A stretch of 64,000 bases of DNA, from the NCBI RefSeq assembly GCF_902167145.1, contig NC_050104.1, positions 98,715,849-98,779,848 on the forward strand, read 5' to 3'. Position 1 is the first letter of the stretch; each line of letters starts with the position of its first letter. Below, in pieces: positions 21,454 through 32,900 of the stretch. The notes beneath the pieces were generated by a model. It was not told the origin of the DNA. It saw nothing but the letters and a program-made list of their open reading frames with translations, and ran no database searches. The translations under genes were made by a program, and so were the position numbers. The stretch is from Zea mays (taxonomy: Eukaryota; Streptophyta; Magnoliopsida; Poales; Poaceae).

Positions 21454-24150
21454 TTAGTTCTTGATTTTAGGTACCCAAATGGTTTTGGGTCCTTTGGCAT
21501 TAGACACAAGAACTTTGGGTACCCAAACACAAGTCTTTGACCCCTTGTGCTTGCCCCCAACATACTTGGCAACTACTTTGCCTGATTTGTTAGTTAAAAC
21601 ATAAGATGCATCAAAAGTCTTAAATGAAATGTCATGCTCATTTGATGCACTAGGAATTTTCTTTCTAGGCAACTTAGCATGGGTTGGTTGCCTAGAGCTA
21701 GATGTCTCACCCTTATACATAAAAGCATGATTAGGGCCAGAGTGAGACTTCCTAGAATGAATTCTTCTAATTTTGCTCTCGGGATAATCGGCAGGGTATA
21801 AAATGAAACCCTCGTTATCCTGAGGCATGGGAGCCTTGCCCTTTACAAAATTTGACAATCTTTTAGGAGGGGCACCAAGTTTGACATTGTCTCCCCTTTG
21901 GAAGCCAATGCCATCCTTGATGCCAGGGCGTCTCCCATTATAGAGCATACTTCTAGCAAATTTAAATTTTTCATTCTCTAAGTTATGCTCGGCAATTTTA
22001 GCATCTAATATTGCTATATGATCATTTTGTTGTTTAATTAAAGCCATATGATCATGAATAGCATTGATATCAACATCTCTACATCTAGTACAAATAGTGA
22101 CATGCTCAATGGTAGATGTAGATGGTTTGCAAGAATTAAGTTCAACAATCTTAGCATGTAGAATATCATTTTTATCTCTAAGATCAGAAATTGTAACTTT
22201 GCAAACATCAAAATCTTTAGCCTTAGCAAGCAAGTTTTCATTTTCATTTCTAAGGCTAGCAAGAGAAATGTTCAATTCTTCAATCTTAGCAAGCAAATCA
22301 TCATTATTATCTCTAGGATTGGAAATTGAAACATTACAAACATGAGAATCAACCTTAGCATTTAAACTAGCATTTTCATGTCTAAGGTTGTCAATCATCT
22401 CATGGCAAGTGCTTAGCTCATTAGATAGTTTTTGACATTTTTCTACTTCTAGAGCGTAAGCATTTTTAACCTTAACATGTTTCTTATTTTCTTTAATAAG
22501 GAAGTCCTCTTGAGTGTCCAAAAGGTCATCCTTTTCATGAATAGCACTAATCAATTCATTAAGTTTCTCCTTTTGTTGCATGTTGAGGTTGGCAAAAAGG
22601 GTACGCAAATTATTCTCCTCATCACTAGCATTATCATCACTAGAAGACTCATATTTAGTGGAGGAGTTGGATTTAACCTTCTTCCGTTTGCCGTCCTTTG
22701 CCATGAAGCACTTGTGGTCGACGTTGGGGAAGAGGAGTCCCTTGGTGACGGCGATGTTGGCGGCGTCCTCGTCGTCGGAGGAGTCGCTTGAGCTTTCGTC
22801 GGAATCCCATTCCCGACAAACATGGGCATCGCCGCCCTTCTTTTTGTAGTACCTCTTCTTCTCCTTTCTTATCCCCTTCTTGTCGTCGCCTCGGTCACTG
22901 TCACTTGATATAGGACATTTAGCAATAAAATGACCGGGCTTACCACACTTGTAGCAAACCTTCTTGGAGCGGGACTTGTAGTCTTTCCCTCTCCTTTGCT
23001 TGAGGATTTGGCGGAAGCTTTTGATGACGAGCGCCATTTCCTCATTGTCGAGTTTGGAGGCGTCTATTGGTTGACGACTTGGTGTAGACTCCTCCTTCTT
23101 GTCTTCCGTCACCTTGAATGCGACGGGTTGAGCTTCAGATGTAGATGGATCATCAAGCTCGTTGATCTTCCTCGAGCCTTCGATCATGCACTCAAAACTT
23201 ACAAAATGCCCGATAACTTCCTCGGGGGTCATTTTAGTATATCTAGGATTACCACGAATTAATTGAACTTGAGTAGGGTTAAGGAAAATAAGTGATCTTA
23301 GAATAACCTTAACCATCTCGTGGTCGTCCCACTTTATGCTCCCGAGGTTGCGCACTTGGTTCACCAAGGTCTTGAGCCGGTTGTACATGTGTTGTGGCTC
23401 CTCCCCTTTGCGAAGCCGGAACCGACCGAGCTCCCCCTCGATCGTTTCCCGCTTGGTGATCTTTGTGAGCTCGTCTCCCTCGTGCGCGGTTTTGAGCACA
23501 TCCCAAACCTCTTTGGCGCTCTTCAACCCTTGAACTTTGTTATACTCCTCTCTACTTAAAGAGGCGAGGAGTATTGTTGTTGCTTGAGAGTTGAAGTGCT
23601 CAATTTGGGCCACCTCATCCTCATCATAATCCTTGTCCCCTACGGACGGTACCTGTGCACCAAACTCAACAACATCCCATATACTTTTGTGGAGTGAGGT
23701 TAGATGAAATCGCATTAAATCACTCCACCTAGCATAATCTTCACCATCAAAAGTTGGTGGTTTGCCTAATGGGACGGAAAGTAAAGGTGCATGTTTAGAA
23801 ATGCGAGGGTAGTGTAGGGGGATCTTACTAAACTTCTTACGCTCTTGGCGTTTAGAAGTTACGGAGGGCGCATCGGAGCCGGAGGTCGATGTTGATGAAG
23901 TGTCGGTCTCGTAGTAGACCACTTTCCTCATCCTCTTTTGCTTGTCTCCGCTTCGATGCGGCTTGTGGGAAGAAGATTTTTCCTTCTTCTCTTTGTGGTG
24001 AGAAGAAGATTTCTTCTCCTTCCCTTTGTTGGAGGAGCTCTTCTTCTTCTCCCTCCGCTTGGTGCGGGACTCTTCCGATGAAGTGCTCCCGTGGCTTGTA
24101 GTGGGCTTTTCGCCGGTCTCCATCTCCTTCTTGGCGTGATCTCCCGACAT
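21454..24150 (-). CDS. gag: Sirevirus D gag
   Basis: 898 residues from the ATG at 24150. It has the Lys/Ser-rich N-terminus, the copia gag core with LASLSREEYNKVQGLK, the CCHC knuckle CYKCGKPGHFIAKC, an acidic serine block (DSDESSSDSSDDEDAAN), a long coiled-coil-like part and the terminal WVPKV repeats. No stop or frameshift is seen. It should assemble particles that package D RNA even though D pol is broken. Its sequence is close to B gag, with scattered substitutions. Confidence 0.93.
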   Translation of the reverse strand: MSGDHAKKEMETGEKPTTSHGSTSSEESRTKRREKKKSSSNKGKEKKSSSHHKEKKEKSSSHKPHRSGDKQKRMRKVVYYETDTSSTSTSGSDAPSVTSKRQERKKFSKIPLHYPRISKHAPLLSVPLGKPPTFDGEDYARWSDLMRFHLTSLHKSIWDVVEFGAQVPSVGDKDYDEDEVAQIEHFNSQATTILLASLSREEYNKVQGLKSAKEVWDVLKTAHEGDELTKITKRETIEGELGRFRLRKGEEPQHMYNRLKTLVNQVRNLGSIKWDDHEMVKVILRSLIFLNPTQVQLIRGNPRYTKMTPEEVIGHFVSFECMIEGSRKINELDDPSTSEAQPVAFKVTEDKKEESTPSRQPIDASKLDNEEMALVIKSFRQILKQRRGKDYKSRSKKVCYKCGKPGHFIAKCPISSDSDRGDDKKGIRKEKKRYYKKKGGDAHVCREWDSDESSSDSSDDEDAANIAVTKGLLFPNVDHKCFMAKDGKRKKVKSNSSTKYESSSDDNASDEENNLRTLFANLNMQQKEKLNELISAIHEKDDLLDTQEDFLIKENKKHVKVKNAYALEVEKCQKLSNELSTCHEMIDNLRHENASLNAKVDSHVCNVSISNPRDNNDDLLAKIEELNISLASLRNENENLLAKAKDFDVCKVTISDLRDKNDILHAKIVELNSCKPSTSTIEHVTICTRCRDVDINAIHDHMALIKQQNDHIAILDAKIAEHNLENEKFKFARSMLYNGRRPGIKDGIGFQRGDNVKLGAPPKRLSNFVKGKAPMPQDNEGFILYPADYPESKIRRIHSRKSHSGPNHAFMYKGETSSSRQPTHAKLPRKKIPSASNEHDISFKTFDASYVLTNKSGKVVAKYVGGKHKGSKTCVWVPKVLVSNAKGPKTIWVPKIKN

Positions 24151-24177
24151 CACTTCGAGCGGTTAGGCTCTAATGAA

Positions 24178-24196
24178 GCACCGGGCTCTGATACCA
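24178..24196 (-). other. primer-binding site of Sirevirus D
   Basis: In the element's sense it is TGGTATCAGAGCCCGGTGC, two bases inside the 5' LTR. It is intact and complementary to initiator tRNA-Met. Confidence 0.9.
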
Positions 24197-24198
24197 AT

Positions 24199-25488
24199 TG
24201 ATAGTCGCCTAGAGGGGGGTGAATAGGGCGAAACTGAAATTTACAAATATAAACACAACTACAAGCCGGGTTAGCGTTAGTAATAAAGAAAAGAGTCCGC
24301 GAGAGAGGGTGGAAAACAAATCGCAAGCAAATAAAGAGTGTGACACTCGGATTTGTTTTACCGAGGTTCGGTTTTCGCAAACCTACTCCCCGTTGAGGAG
24401 GCCACAAAGGCCGGGTCTCTTTCAACCCTTCCCTCTCTCAAACGATCCACGGATCGAGTGAGCTTTCTCTTCTCAATCACTTGGAACACAAGGTTCCCAC
24501 AAGGACCACCACAAGTTTGGTGTCTCTTGCCTCAATTACAAGTGACTTTGGTTGCAAAGAAAGGATCAAGAAAGAAGAAAGCAATCCAAGCGCAAGAGCT
24601 CGAAAGAACACAAGCAAATCACTCTCTCTAATCACTATGGCTTTGTGTGGAATTTGGAGAGGATTTGATCTCTTTGGTGTGTCTAGAATTGAATACTAGA
24701 GCTCTTGTAGTAGTTGGGAAGTGGAAAACTTGGATGCAATGAATGGTGGGGTGGTTGGGGTATTTATAGCCCCAACCACCAAAAGTGGCCGTTGGGAGGC
24801 TGTCTGTTCGATGGCGCACCGGACAGTCCGGTGCCCCCTGCCACGCCATCACTGCCATTGGATTCTGACCGTTGGAGCTTCTGACTTGTGGGCCCGCCTG
24901 GGTGTCCGGTGCACACCGGACAGGTACTGTTTGCTGTCCGGTGTGCCAGTATGGGCGCGCCTGACATCTGCGCGCGCTGCGCGCGCATTTAATGCACCGC
25001 AGAGAGCCGTTGGCGCGGAGATAGCCGTTGCTCCGGAGTTGCACCGGACAGTCCGGTGCACACCGGACATGTCCGGTGAATTATAGCGGACTAGCCGTTG
25101 GAGTTTCCCGAAGCTGGCGAGTTCCTGAGGCCGACCTCCCTTGGCGCACCGGACACTGTCCGGTGTACACCGGACAGTCCGGTGAATTATAGCGGAGTCG
25201 CCTCTGGAAATTCCCGAAGGTGGCGATTTTGCGTTGGAGTCCTCTGGTGCACCGGACATGTCCGGTGGTGCACCGGACACTGTCCGGTGCGCCAGACCAG
25301 AGGTGCCTTCGGTTGGCCCTTTGCTCTTTTGTTGAATCCAACTCTTGGTCTTTTTATTGGCTAAGAGTGAACCTTTAGCACCTGTATAACTTATACACTA
25401 GAGCAAACTAGTTAGTCCGATTATTTGTGTTGGGCATTTCAACCACCAAAAGTAATTAGGGACTAGGTGTAAGCCTAATTCCCTTTCA
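24199..25488 (-). repeat. 5' LTR of Sirevirus D
   Basis: 1,290 bp, the shorter partner of 16012-17341, lacking two 20 bp repeat units. It ends CCCTTTCA at 25488 against the ATAGC duplication. Confidence 0.93.
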
Positions 25489-25493
25489 ATAGC

Positions 25494-28106
25494 TTACATA
25501 AGCATCGGCGGGAGTAAGTACTGTCTAGTTATTGTGGATGATTATTCTCGCTTCACTTGGGTGTTCTTTTTGCAGGAAAAATCTCATACCCAAGAGACCT
25601 TAAAAGGGTTCTTGAGACGGGCTCAAAATGAGTTCAGCTTAAGGATCAAGAAGATTAGAAGCGACAACGGGACGAAGTTCAAGAACTCACAAATCGAAGG
25701 CTTCCTTGAGGAGGAGGGAATCAAGCATGAGTTCTCTTCTCCCTACACGCCACAACAAAATGGTGTAGTGGAGAGGAAGAATCGAACTCTATTGGACATG
25801 GCAAGAACCATGCTTGATGAGTACAAGACTTCAGATCGGTTTTGGGCCGAGGCGGTCAACACCGCCTGCTACGCCATCGACCGTTTGTATCTACACTGAA
25901 TCCTCAAGAAGACATCATATGAACTCCTAACCGGTAAAAAGCCCAATATTTCATATTTTAGAGTCTTTGGTAGCAAATGCTTTATTCTTGTTTAAAGAGG
26001 AAGAAAATCTAAATTTACTCCTAAGACTGTAGAAGGCTTTTTACTAGGATATGATTCAAACACAAGGGCATATAGAGTCTTTAACAAGTCTTCTGGACAA
26101 GTTGAAGTTTCTTGTGACGTTGTGTTTGATGAGACTAACGGCTCTCAAGTAGAGCAAGTTGATCTTGATGAGATAGGAGATGAAGAGGCTCCATGCATCG
26201 CGCTAAGGAACATGTCCATTGGGGATGTGTGTCCTAAGGAATCCGAAGAGCTTCCAAATGCACAAGATCAACCATCATCCTCCACGCAAGCATCTCCACC
26301 AACTCAAAATAAGGATGAAGCTCAAGTTGATGAAGGAGAAGATCAAGCAAATGAGCCACCTCAAGATGACGGCAATGATCAAGGGGGAGATGCAAATGAG
26401 CAAGACAAGGAGGATGAAGAACCAAGACCGCCACACCCAAGAGTCCACCAAGCAATCCAACGAGATCACCCCATCGACACCATCCTCGGCGACATCCATA
26501 AGGGGGTAACCACTAGATCTCGTGTTGCACATTTTTGTGAGCATTATTCTTTTGTTTCCTCTATTGAGCCACACAGGGTAGAGGAAGCACTTCAAGATTC
26601 GGATTGGGTGGTGGCGACACAAGAGGCGCTCAACAACTTCACGAGGAATGAGGTATGGCATTTAGTTCCACGTCCTAATCAAAATGTTGTAGGAACCAAA
26701 TGGGTGTTCCGCAACAAGCAAGATGAGCATGATGTGGTGACAAGGAACAAAGCCCGACTTGTGGCCAAGGGATACTCCCAAGTCGAAGGTTTGGATTTCG
26801 GTGAAACCTATGCACCTGTAGCTAGGCTTGAGTCAATTCGTATATTATTGGCCTATGCTACTTACCATGGCTTCAAGCTTTACCAAATGGACGTGAAAAG
26901 TGCCTTCCTCAATGGACCAATCAAGGAAGAGGTCTATGTTGAGCAACCTCCCGGTTTTGAAGATAGTGAGTACCCTAACCATGTTTACAAACTCTCTAAG
27001 GCGCTTTATGGGCTCAAGCAAGCCCTAAGAGCATGGTATGAATGCCTAAGATATTTCCTTATCACTAATGGATTCAAAGTCGGAAAGGCCGATCCTACAC
27101 TCTTCACTAAAACTCTTGAAAATGACTTGTTTGTATGCCAAATTTATGTTGATGATATTATATTTGGGTCTACTAACGAGTCTACATGTGAAGAATTTAG
27201 TAGGATCATGACACAAAAATTCGAGATGTCTATGATGGGGGAGTTAAAGTACTTCCTGGGATTTCAAGTAAAGCAACTCTAAGAAGGCACCTTCCTAAGC
27301 CAAACGAAGTATACTCAAGATATTTTAAGCAAGTTTGGAATGAAGGATGCCAAACCCATCAAGACACCCATGGGAACCAATGGGCATCTCGACCTCGACA
27401 CGGAAGGTAAGTCCGTGGATCAAAAGGTATACCGGTCGATGATAGGTTCTTTACTCTATTTATGTGCATCTCGACCGGATATAATGCTTTCCGTATGCAT
27501 GTGTGCGAGATTCCAAGCCGACCCTAAGGAAGCTAAGCTCACCTTACGGCCGTAAAACGAATCTCGAGATATTTAGTTTATACTCCTAAGTTTGGGCTTT
27601 GGTATCCTAGGGGATCCACATTTGATTTAATTGGTTATTCGGATGCCGATTGGGCGGGGTGTAAAATTAATAGAAAGAGCACATCGGGGACTTGCCAGTT
27701 CTTGGGAAGATCCTTGGTGTCTTGGGCTTCAAAGAAGCAAAATTCTGTAGCCCTTTCTACCGCCGAAGCCGAGTACATTGCCGCAGGCCATTGTTGCGCG
27801 CAATTGCTTTGGATGAGGCAAACCCTTAGGGACTATGGTTACAAATTAACCAAAGTTCCTCTTCTATGTGATAATGAGAGTGCAATCCGCATGGCGGATA
27901 ATCCCGTTGAGCATAGCCGCACTAAACACATAGCCATTCGGTATCACTTTTTAAGGGATCACCAACAAAAGGGAGATATCGAAATTTCATACATCAATAC
28001 TAAAGATCAATTAGCCGATATCTTTACCAAGCCGCTTGATGAACAAACCTTTAACAAACTTAGACATGAGCTAAATATTCTTGATTCTAGGAACTTCTTT
28101 TGTTAG
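25494..28106 (+). pseudogene. pol: Sirevirus A pol, integrase to RNase H (multiply broken)
   Basis: This continues the pol cut by D. It encodes the integrase core ([36 protein letters not shown]), reverse transcriptase ([24 protein letters not shown]) and RNase H ([16 protein letters not shown]) to the natural stop at 28104-28106. Breaks: TGA at 25897-25899 (the same codon as in D), TAA at 25993-25995, TAA at 27280-27282, and a 5 bp tandem duplication AAGCT/AAGCT at 27530-27539 that shifts the frame and leads to a TAA in the CCGTAAAAC stretch. The integrase motif also has K for E in DNGTKF, changing a residue next to the catalytic Asp. No functional product is possible. Confidence 0.92.
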
Positions 28107-28202
28107 ATTGCACTCATAGCTCATTCATATACCTTTGATCATGTCTCTTTCATATGCTATGACTAATGTGTTTTCAAGTCTATTTCAAACCAAGTCATAG
28201 GT
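28107..28202 (+). other. Sirevirus A 3' non-coding region, left of the gypsy insertion
   Basis: Untranslated tail of A following the pol stop. The last five bases, TAGGT (28198-28202), are the target duplication of gypsy element G. The region resumes at 41844. Confidence 0.85.
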
Positions 28203-29828
28203 TGTCGGGGACCATAATTAGGGGTACCCTCAAGACGCCTAATTCTCAGCTGGTAACCCCCATCAGCATAAAGCTGCAAAGGCCTGATGGGTGCGATTAA
28301 GTCAGGAATCAGTCCATACGAGTGACTCGATCACGCTTCGCCCGAGCCTAGCCTCGGACAAGGGCAGCCGACCTCGAGGGACTTCCGTCTCGCCCGAGGC
28401 CCCCCTTTTAACGGCGGACACATCTCCGGCTCGCCCAAGGCCTTGGCTTCGCTAAGAAGCAACCCTGACTAAATCGCCGCACCGACTGACCGAGTCGCAG
28501 GAGCATTTAACGCAAAGGTGGCCTGACACCTTTATCCTGACGCGCGCCCTCCGGCAGAGCCGAGGTGACCGCCGTCACTTCACTGCTCCAATGACCGGTC
28601 TGACAGAAGGACAGCGCCGCCTGCGCCACTCCGACTGCAGTGCCACTCGATAGAGTGAGTCTGACAGGCAGTCAGGTCTTGCCAAAGGCGCCATAGGAAA
28701 CTCCGCTCCGCCCGACCCCAGGGCTCGGACTCGGGCTAAGACCCGGAAGACGGCGAACTCCGCTCCGCCCGACCCCAGGGCTCGGACTCGGGCTAAGACC
28801 CAAAAGACGGCGAACTCCGCTCCGCCCGACCCCAGGGCTCGGACTCGGGCAAAGACCCGGAAGACGGCGAACTCCGCTCCGCCCGACCCCAGGGCTCGGA
28901 CTCGGGCAAAGACCCGGAAGACGGCGAACTCCGCTCCGCCCGACCCCAGGGCTCGGACTCGGGCTAAAACCCGGAAGACGACGAACTCCGCTTCGCCCGA
29001 CCCCAGGGCTCGGACTCCGCCCTGGCCTCTGCCGAACGACCTCCGCCTCGCCCGACCCAGGGGCTCGGGCTCGGCCTCGGCAATGGAAGACAGATTCGAC
29101 CCCAGCTTCGGAGGAGCCCCCACGTCGCCCGGCCTCGGGCGCGGGCCCGCCACGTCAACGGGAAGCGCCATCATCATCCTACCCTGAGCCGACTCGGGTC
29201 ACAGAGAACAAGACCGGTGTCCCATCTGGCTAGCTCCGCAGATGGGCAATGATGGCGCCCCACAAGCTCTGTGACGACGACGGCTCTCAGCTCTCTTACG
29301 GAAGTAGGGGGACGTCAGCAAGGACTCGACCGCACCGACAGCTGTCCCTCCGCCAGGCTCCGTTGCTCCTCCGACAGCCACGACATCACGCCAGCAGGGT
29401 GCCAAGATCTCTCCGGCTGCCACATTGGCATGTACTTAGGGCGCTAGCTCTCCCTCCGCTAGACACGTAGCACTCTGCTACACCCCCCATTGTACACCTG
29501 GATCCTCTGCTTACGACTATAAAAGGAAGGACCAGGGCCTTCTTAGAGAAGGTTGGCCGCGCGGGACCGAGGACGGGACAGGCGCTCTCTTGGGGCCGCT
29601 CGCTTCCCTCACCCGCGTGGACGCTTGTAACCCCCCTACTGCAAGCGCTCCCGACCTGGGCGCGGGACGAACACGAAGGCCGCGGGATTTCCACCTCTCT
29701 CACGCCCGTCTCCGGCCACCTCGCCTTTCCCCCCTTCGCGCTTGCCCACGCGCTCGACCCATCTGGGCTGGGGCACGCGGCACACTCACTCGTCGGCTTA
29801 GGGACCCCCCGGTCTCGAAACACCGACA
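28203..29828 (+). repeat. 5' LTR of gypsy element G
   Basis: 1,626 bp, GC-rich. A TATA box TATAAAAG lies at 29518-29525, so RNA should start near 29550. An internal minisatellite occupies about 28700-29030. Confidence 0.93.
28700..29030 (+). repeat. minisatellite inside the G 5' LTR
   Basis: Five to six tandem copies of a unit of about 58 bp, each with GGCGAACTCCGCTCCGCCCG, then GACCCCAGGGCTCGGACTCG, then GGCTAAGACCCGGAAGAC or close variants. The same array is in the 3' LTR at about 40710-41025. Its translation produces a long, spurious repetitive frame on the minus strand. Confidence 0.9.
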
Positions 29829-29830
29829 GT

Positions 29831-29848
29831 TGGCGCGCCAGGTAGGGG
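29831..29848 (+). other. primer-binding site of element G
   Basis: TGGCGCGCCAGGTAGGGG, two bases after the LTR. Its complement fits the 3' end of a plant tRNA-Arg (CCU anticodon) as I remember it. Confidence 0.75.
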
Positions 29849-29951
29849 CCTGCTGCGTGCTGACGAACAGCTTCCCGTCAAGCTCCAGATGGGCAGTCTC
29901 TAGCAACCTCTCCGGCCCGGGACGGTGCTCCGTTTCGGGAGTCTTGAGTTC

Positions 29952-32900
29952 ATGTCCTTCGACGGCAGCTATGACATGATACTCCTTCCACCGCCGCGCG
30001 ACAACGACAATGGCGGCCGACAACCCGCCCGCCGGCGGCGGAATCGACGACATCTTCCCCGCGGGGTGGAAGAACAACATTCGAGCTCGCCCCGTCCTCT
30101 CCCCCGCCAACGGAGGAGGAGGCGGGGCAACCAAGGCCAAGCGGGAGGCCGCGCTTCGTCGGCCGTCGAGCGAATCGACGTTCCCAGCACCCCAACGGAG
30201 GGCACGCCGGGCGTCGACCTCGCGTTCGAGACGAAGGCAAGCGCCGTCCCCCCGCGACGCGCTGATCCCGAGCAAGAAGACGACGCCAGCGCGCTCGTGG
30301 AGAGCTTGCAGGACGTCGCCCTCGTACCTGAGACGACGGTGCAACCAGTCCCCGATGTGACTACGTCGCTCCTCGTCGACCAAAAGGTACTGACTAACTC
30401 CCATCTTACGTCATTTCGACTCGGCCTCAACCCGCCTAGCGACCCCGCTTTGGCGGGCGCTCTCATTGAGGCGAGTGCAACCCCACTGGGGTTTCGTATG
30501 CGATCGCCTTGGGACCGATTGACGGACGTCTCGACCTACGGGCCCTCTGGGTCCGAGGAAGATGACGATCCCAACATCTGTTGGGATTTCTCTGGATTTG
30601 GCAACCCCAGTGCCATGCGGGACTTCATGACCGCATGTGACTACTGCCTCTCCGACTGTTCCGACGGTAGCCGCAGCCTTGACGACGAGGACTGTGGCCC
30701 AAGCCGCGAATGTTTCCACGTTGAGCTAGGGGATCCCCCCGAAGGCAATCATCTTGGCATGCTGGAGGACGGTGATTTTCCTAGGCCGGTGCCTCGCGCC
30801 GACATCCCGCGGGAGCTAGCTGTGGTCCCCGTTCTGGCGGGGGGTCACGACCCACAACTCGAGCAAGTCCGCGGGGCGCAGGCCAGGCTCGACGAGGGAA
30901 CAGGGGCGCTTGAGACGATCCGCCGAGACGTCGGGCAGGTATGGGCGGGCCAGCCCCCGGCCGGAGAAATACGTCACCTGCCCCAGGGTCTCCAGCACCG
31001 CGTCGCCAACGATGTCAGGGTCAGGCCGCCGCCCGCATCCAGCGGGGTCGGTCAGAACCTGGCAGCCGCAGCGATGCTCCTCCGCACGATGCCGGAGCCA
31101 TCAACCACCGAGGGTCGGCGAATCCAGGGAGAGCTCAAGAATCTCCTGGAAGGCGCTGCGGCCCGACGGGCCGAGAGCACTGCCTCCCGAAGGCAGGGAT
31201 ACCCCTCGGAACCTCACGTCGCGACTTCCCGATTCATGCGGGAAGCCTCGGTCTACACCGGGCGCACGCGCAACACCGCGCCTGCGGCCCCGGGCCACCT
31301 CGGCAACGAGCACCACCGTCGCGACCGTCGGGCCCACCTCGACGAAAGGGTGCGCCGAGGCTACCACCCTAGGCGTGGGGGGCGCTACGACAGCGGGGAG
31401 GATCGGAGTCCCTCGCCCGAACCGCCCGGTCCGCAGGCCTTCAGTCGGGCCATCCGACGGGCGCCATTCCCGACCCAGTTCCGACCCCCGACTACTATCA
31501 CGAAGTACTCGGGGGAAACGAGACCGGAACTGTGGCTCGCGGACTACCGCCTGGCCTGCCAACTGGGTGGAACGGACGACGACAACCTCATCATCCGTAA
31601 CCTCCCCCTGTTCCTCTCCGACACCGCTCGCGCCTGGTTGGAGCACCTGCCTCCGGGGCAGATCTCCAACTGGGACGACTTGGTCCAAGCCTTCGCCGGC
31701 AATTTCCAGGGCACGTACGTGCGCCCCGGGAATTCCTGGGACCTTCGGAGCTGCCGGCAACAGCCGGGAGAGTCGCTCCGGGACTACATCCGGCGATTCT
31801 CGAAGCAGCGCACCGAGCTGCCCAACATCACCGACTCGGATGTCATCGGCGCGTTCCTTGCCGGCACCACCTGCCGTGACCTGGTGAGTAAGTTGGGTCG
31901 CAAGACCCCCACCAGGGCGAGCGAGCTGATGGACATCGCCACCAAGTTCGCCTCTGGCCAGGAGGCGGTCGAGGCTATCTTCCGAAAGGACAAGCAGCCC
32001 CAGGGCCGCCCATCGGAAGAGGCTCCCGAGGCGTCTGCTCCGCGCGGCGCCAAGAAGAAAGGCAAGAAGAAGTCGCAATCGAAACGCGACGCCGCCGACG
32101 CGGACCTTGTCGCCGCCGCCGAGTACAAGAACCCTCGGAAGCCCCCCGGAGGTGCTAACCTCTTCGACAAGATGCTCAAGGAGCCGTGCCCCTATCATCA
32201 GGGGCCCGTCAAGCACACCCTCGAGGAGTGCGTCATGCTTCGGCGCCACTTCCACAGGGTCGGGCCACCCGCGGAGGGTGGCAGGGCCCACGACGACGAC
32301 AAGAAGGAAGATCACCAAGCAGGAGAGTACCCCGAGGTCCGCGACTGCTTCATGATCTACGGTGGGCATGCGGCGAATGCCTTGGCTCGGCATCGCAAGC
32401 AAGAGCGCCGAGAGGTTTGCTCGGTGAAGGTGGCGGCGCCAGTCTACCTAGACTGGTCCGACAAGCCCATCACCTTCGGCCAGGCTGACCACCCCGACCA
32501 CGTGCCGAGCCCGGGGAAATACCCGCTCGTCGTCGACCCCATCGTCGGCAACGTCAGGCTCACCAAGGTCCTGATGGATGGGGGCAGCTGCCTCAACATC
32601 ATCTACGCCGAGACCCTCAGGCTCCTGCGCGTCGATCTGTCCTCTGTCCGAGCAGGCGCTGCGCCCTTCCACGGGATCTTCCCTGGGAAGCGCGTCCAGC
32701 CCCTCGGACGACTCGACCTTCCTGTCTGCTTCGGAACGCCCTCCAACTTTCGAAGGGAGACCTTGACGTTCGAGGTGGTCGGGTTCCGAGGGACCTACCA
32801 CGCGGTACTGGGGAGACCATGCTACGCGAAGTTCATGGCTGTCCCCAACTACACCTACCTGAAGCTCAAGATGTCGGGCCCCAACGGGGTCATCACCGTC

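Larger units (their letters stand above)
16012..25488 (-). mobile_element. Sirevirus D: nearly complete, young Ty1/copia element
   Basis: A 9,477 bp element inserted in A integrase, reading right to left, with the duplication ATAGC at 16007-16011 and 25489-25493. The LTRs are 1,330 and 1,290 bp. The 40 bp gap is two 20 bp copies of the CCGGACAGTCCGGTG-type repeat, plus one G in a G-run. Otherwise I count only about four substitutions, so insertion was recent. gag is open and pol has a single nonsense codon. The LTR end ...GACTATCA puts it in the same subfamily as B. Confidence 0.95.

Noticed and set aside
5558..25488. B and D read as one rearranged or duplicated block
   Set aside because: Each has its own perfect 5 bp duplication (GAGAC and ATAGC) and own LTR pair, and A gag and pol sequence lies between them in the right order.
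28575..29177. 200-codon repetitive minus-strand frame (VRALGSGGAEF repeats), again at 40644-41186
   Set aside because: It is the translation of the 58 bp minisatellite in the G LTR.
31101..32402. 433-codon minus-strand frame inside element G
   Set aside because: It is the antisense shadow of the GC-rich gag-protease gene, which has clear gag and protease motifs on the plus strand.
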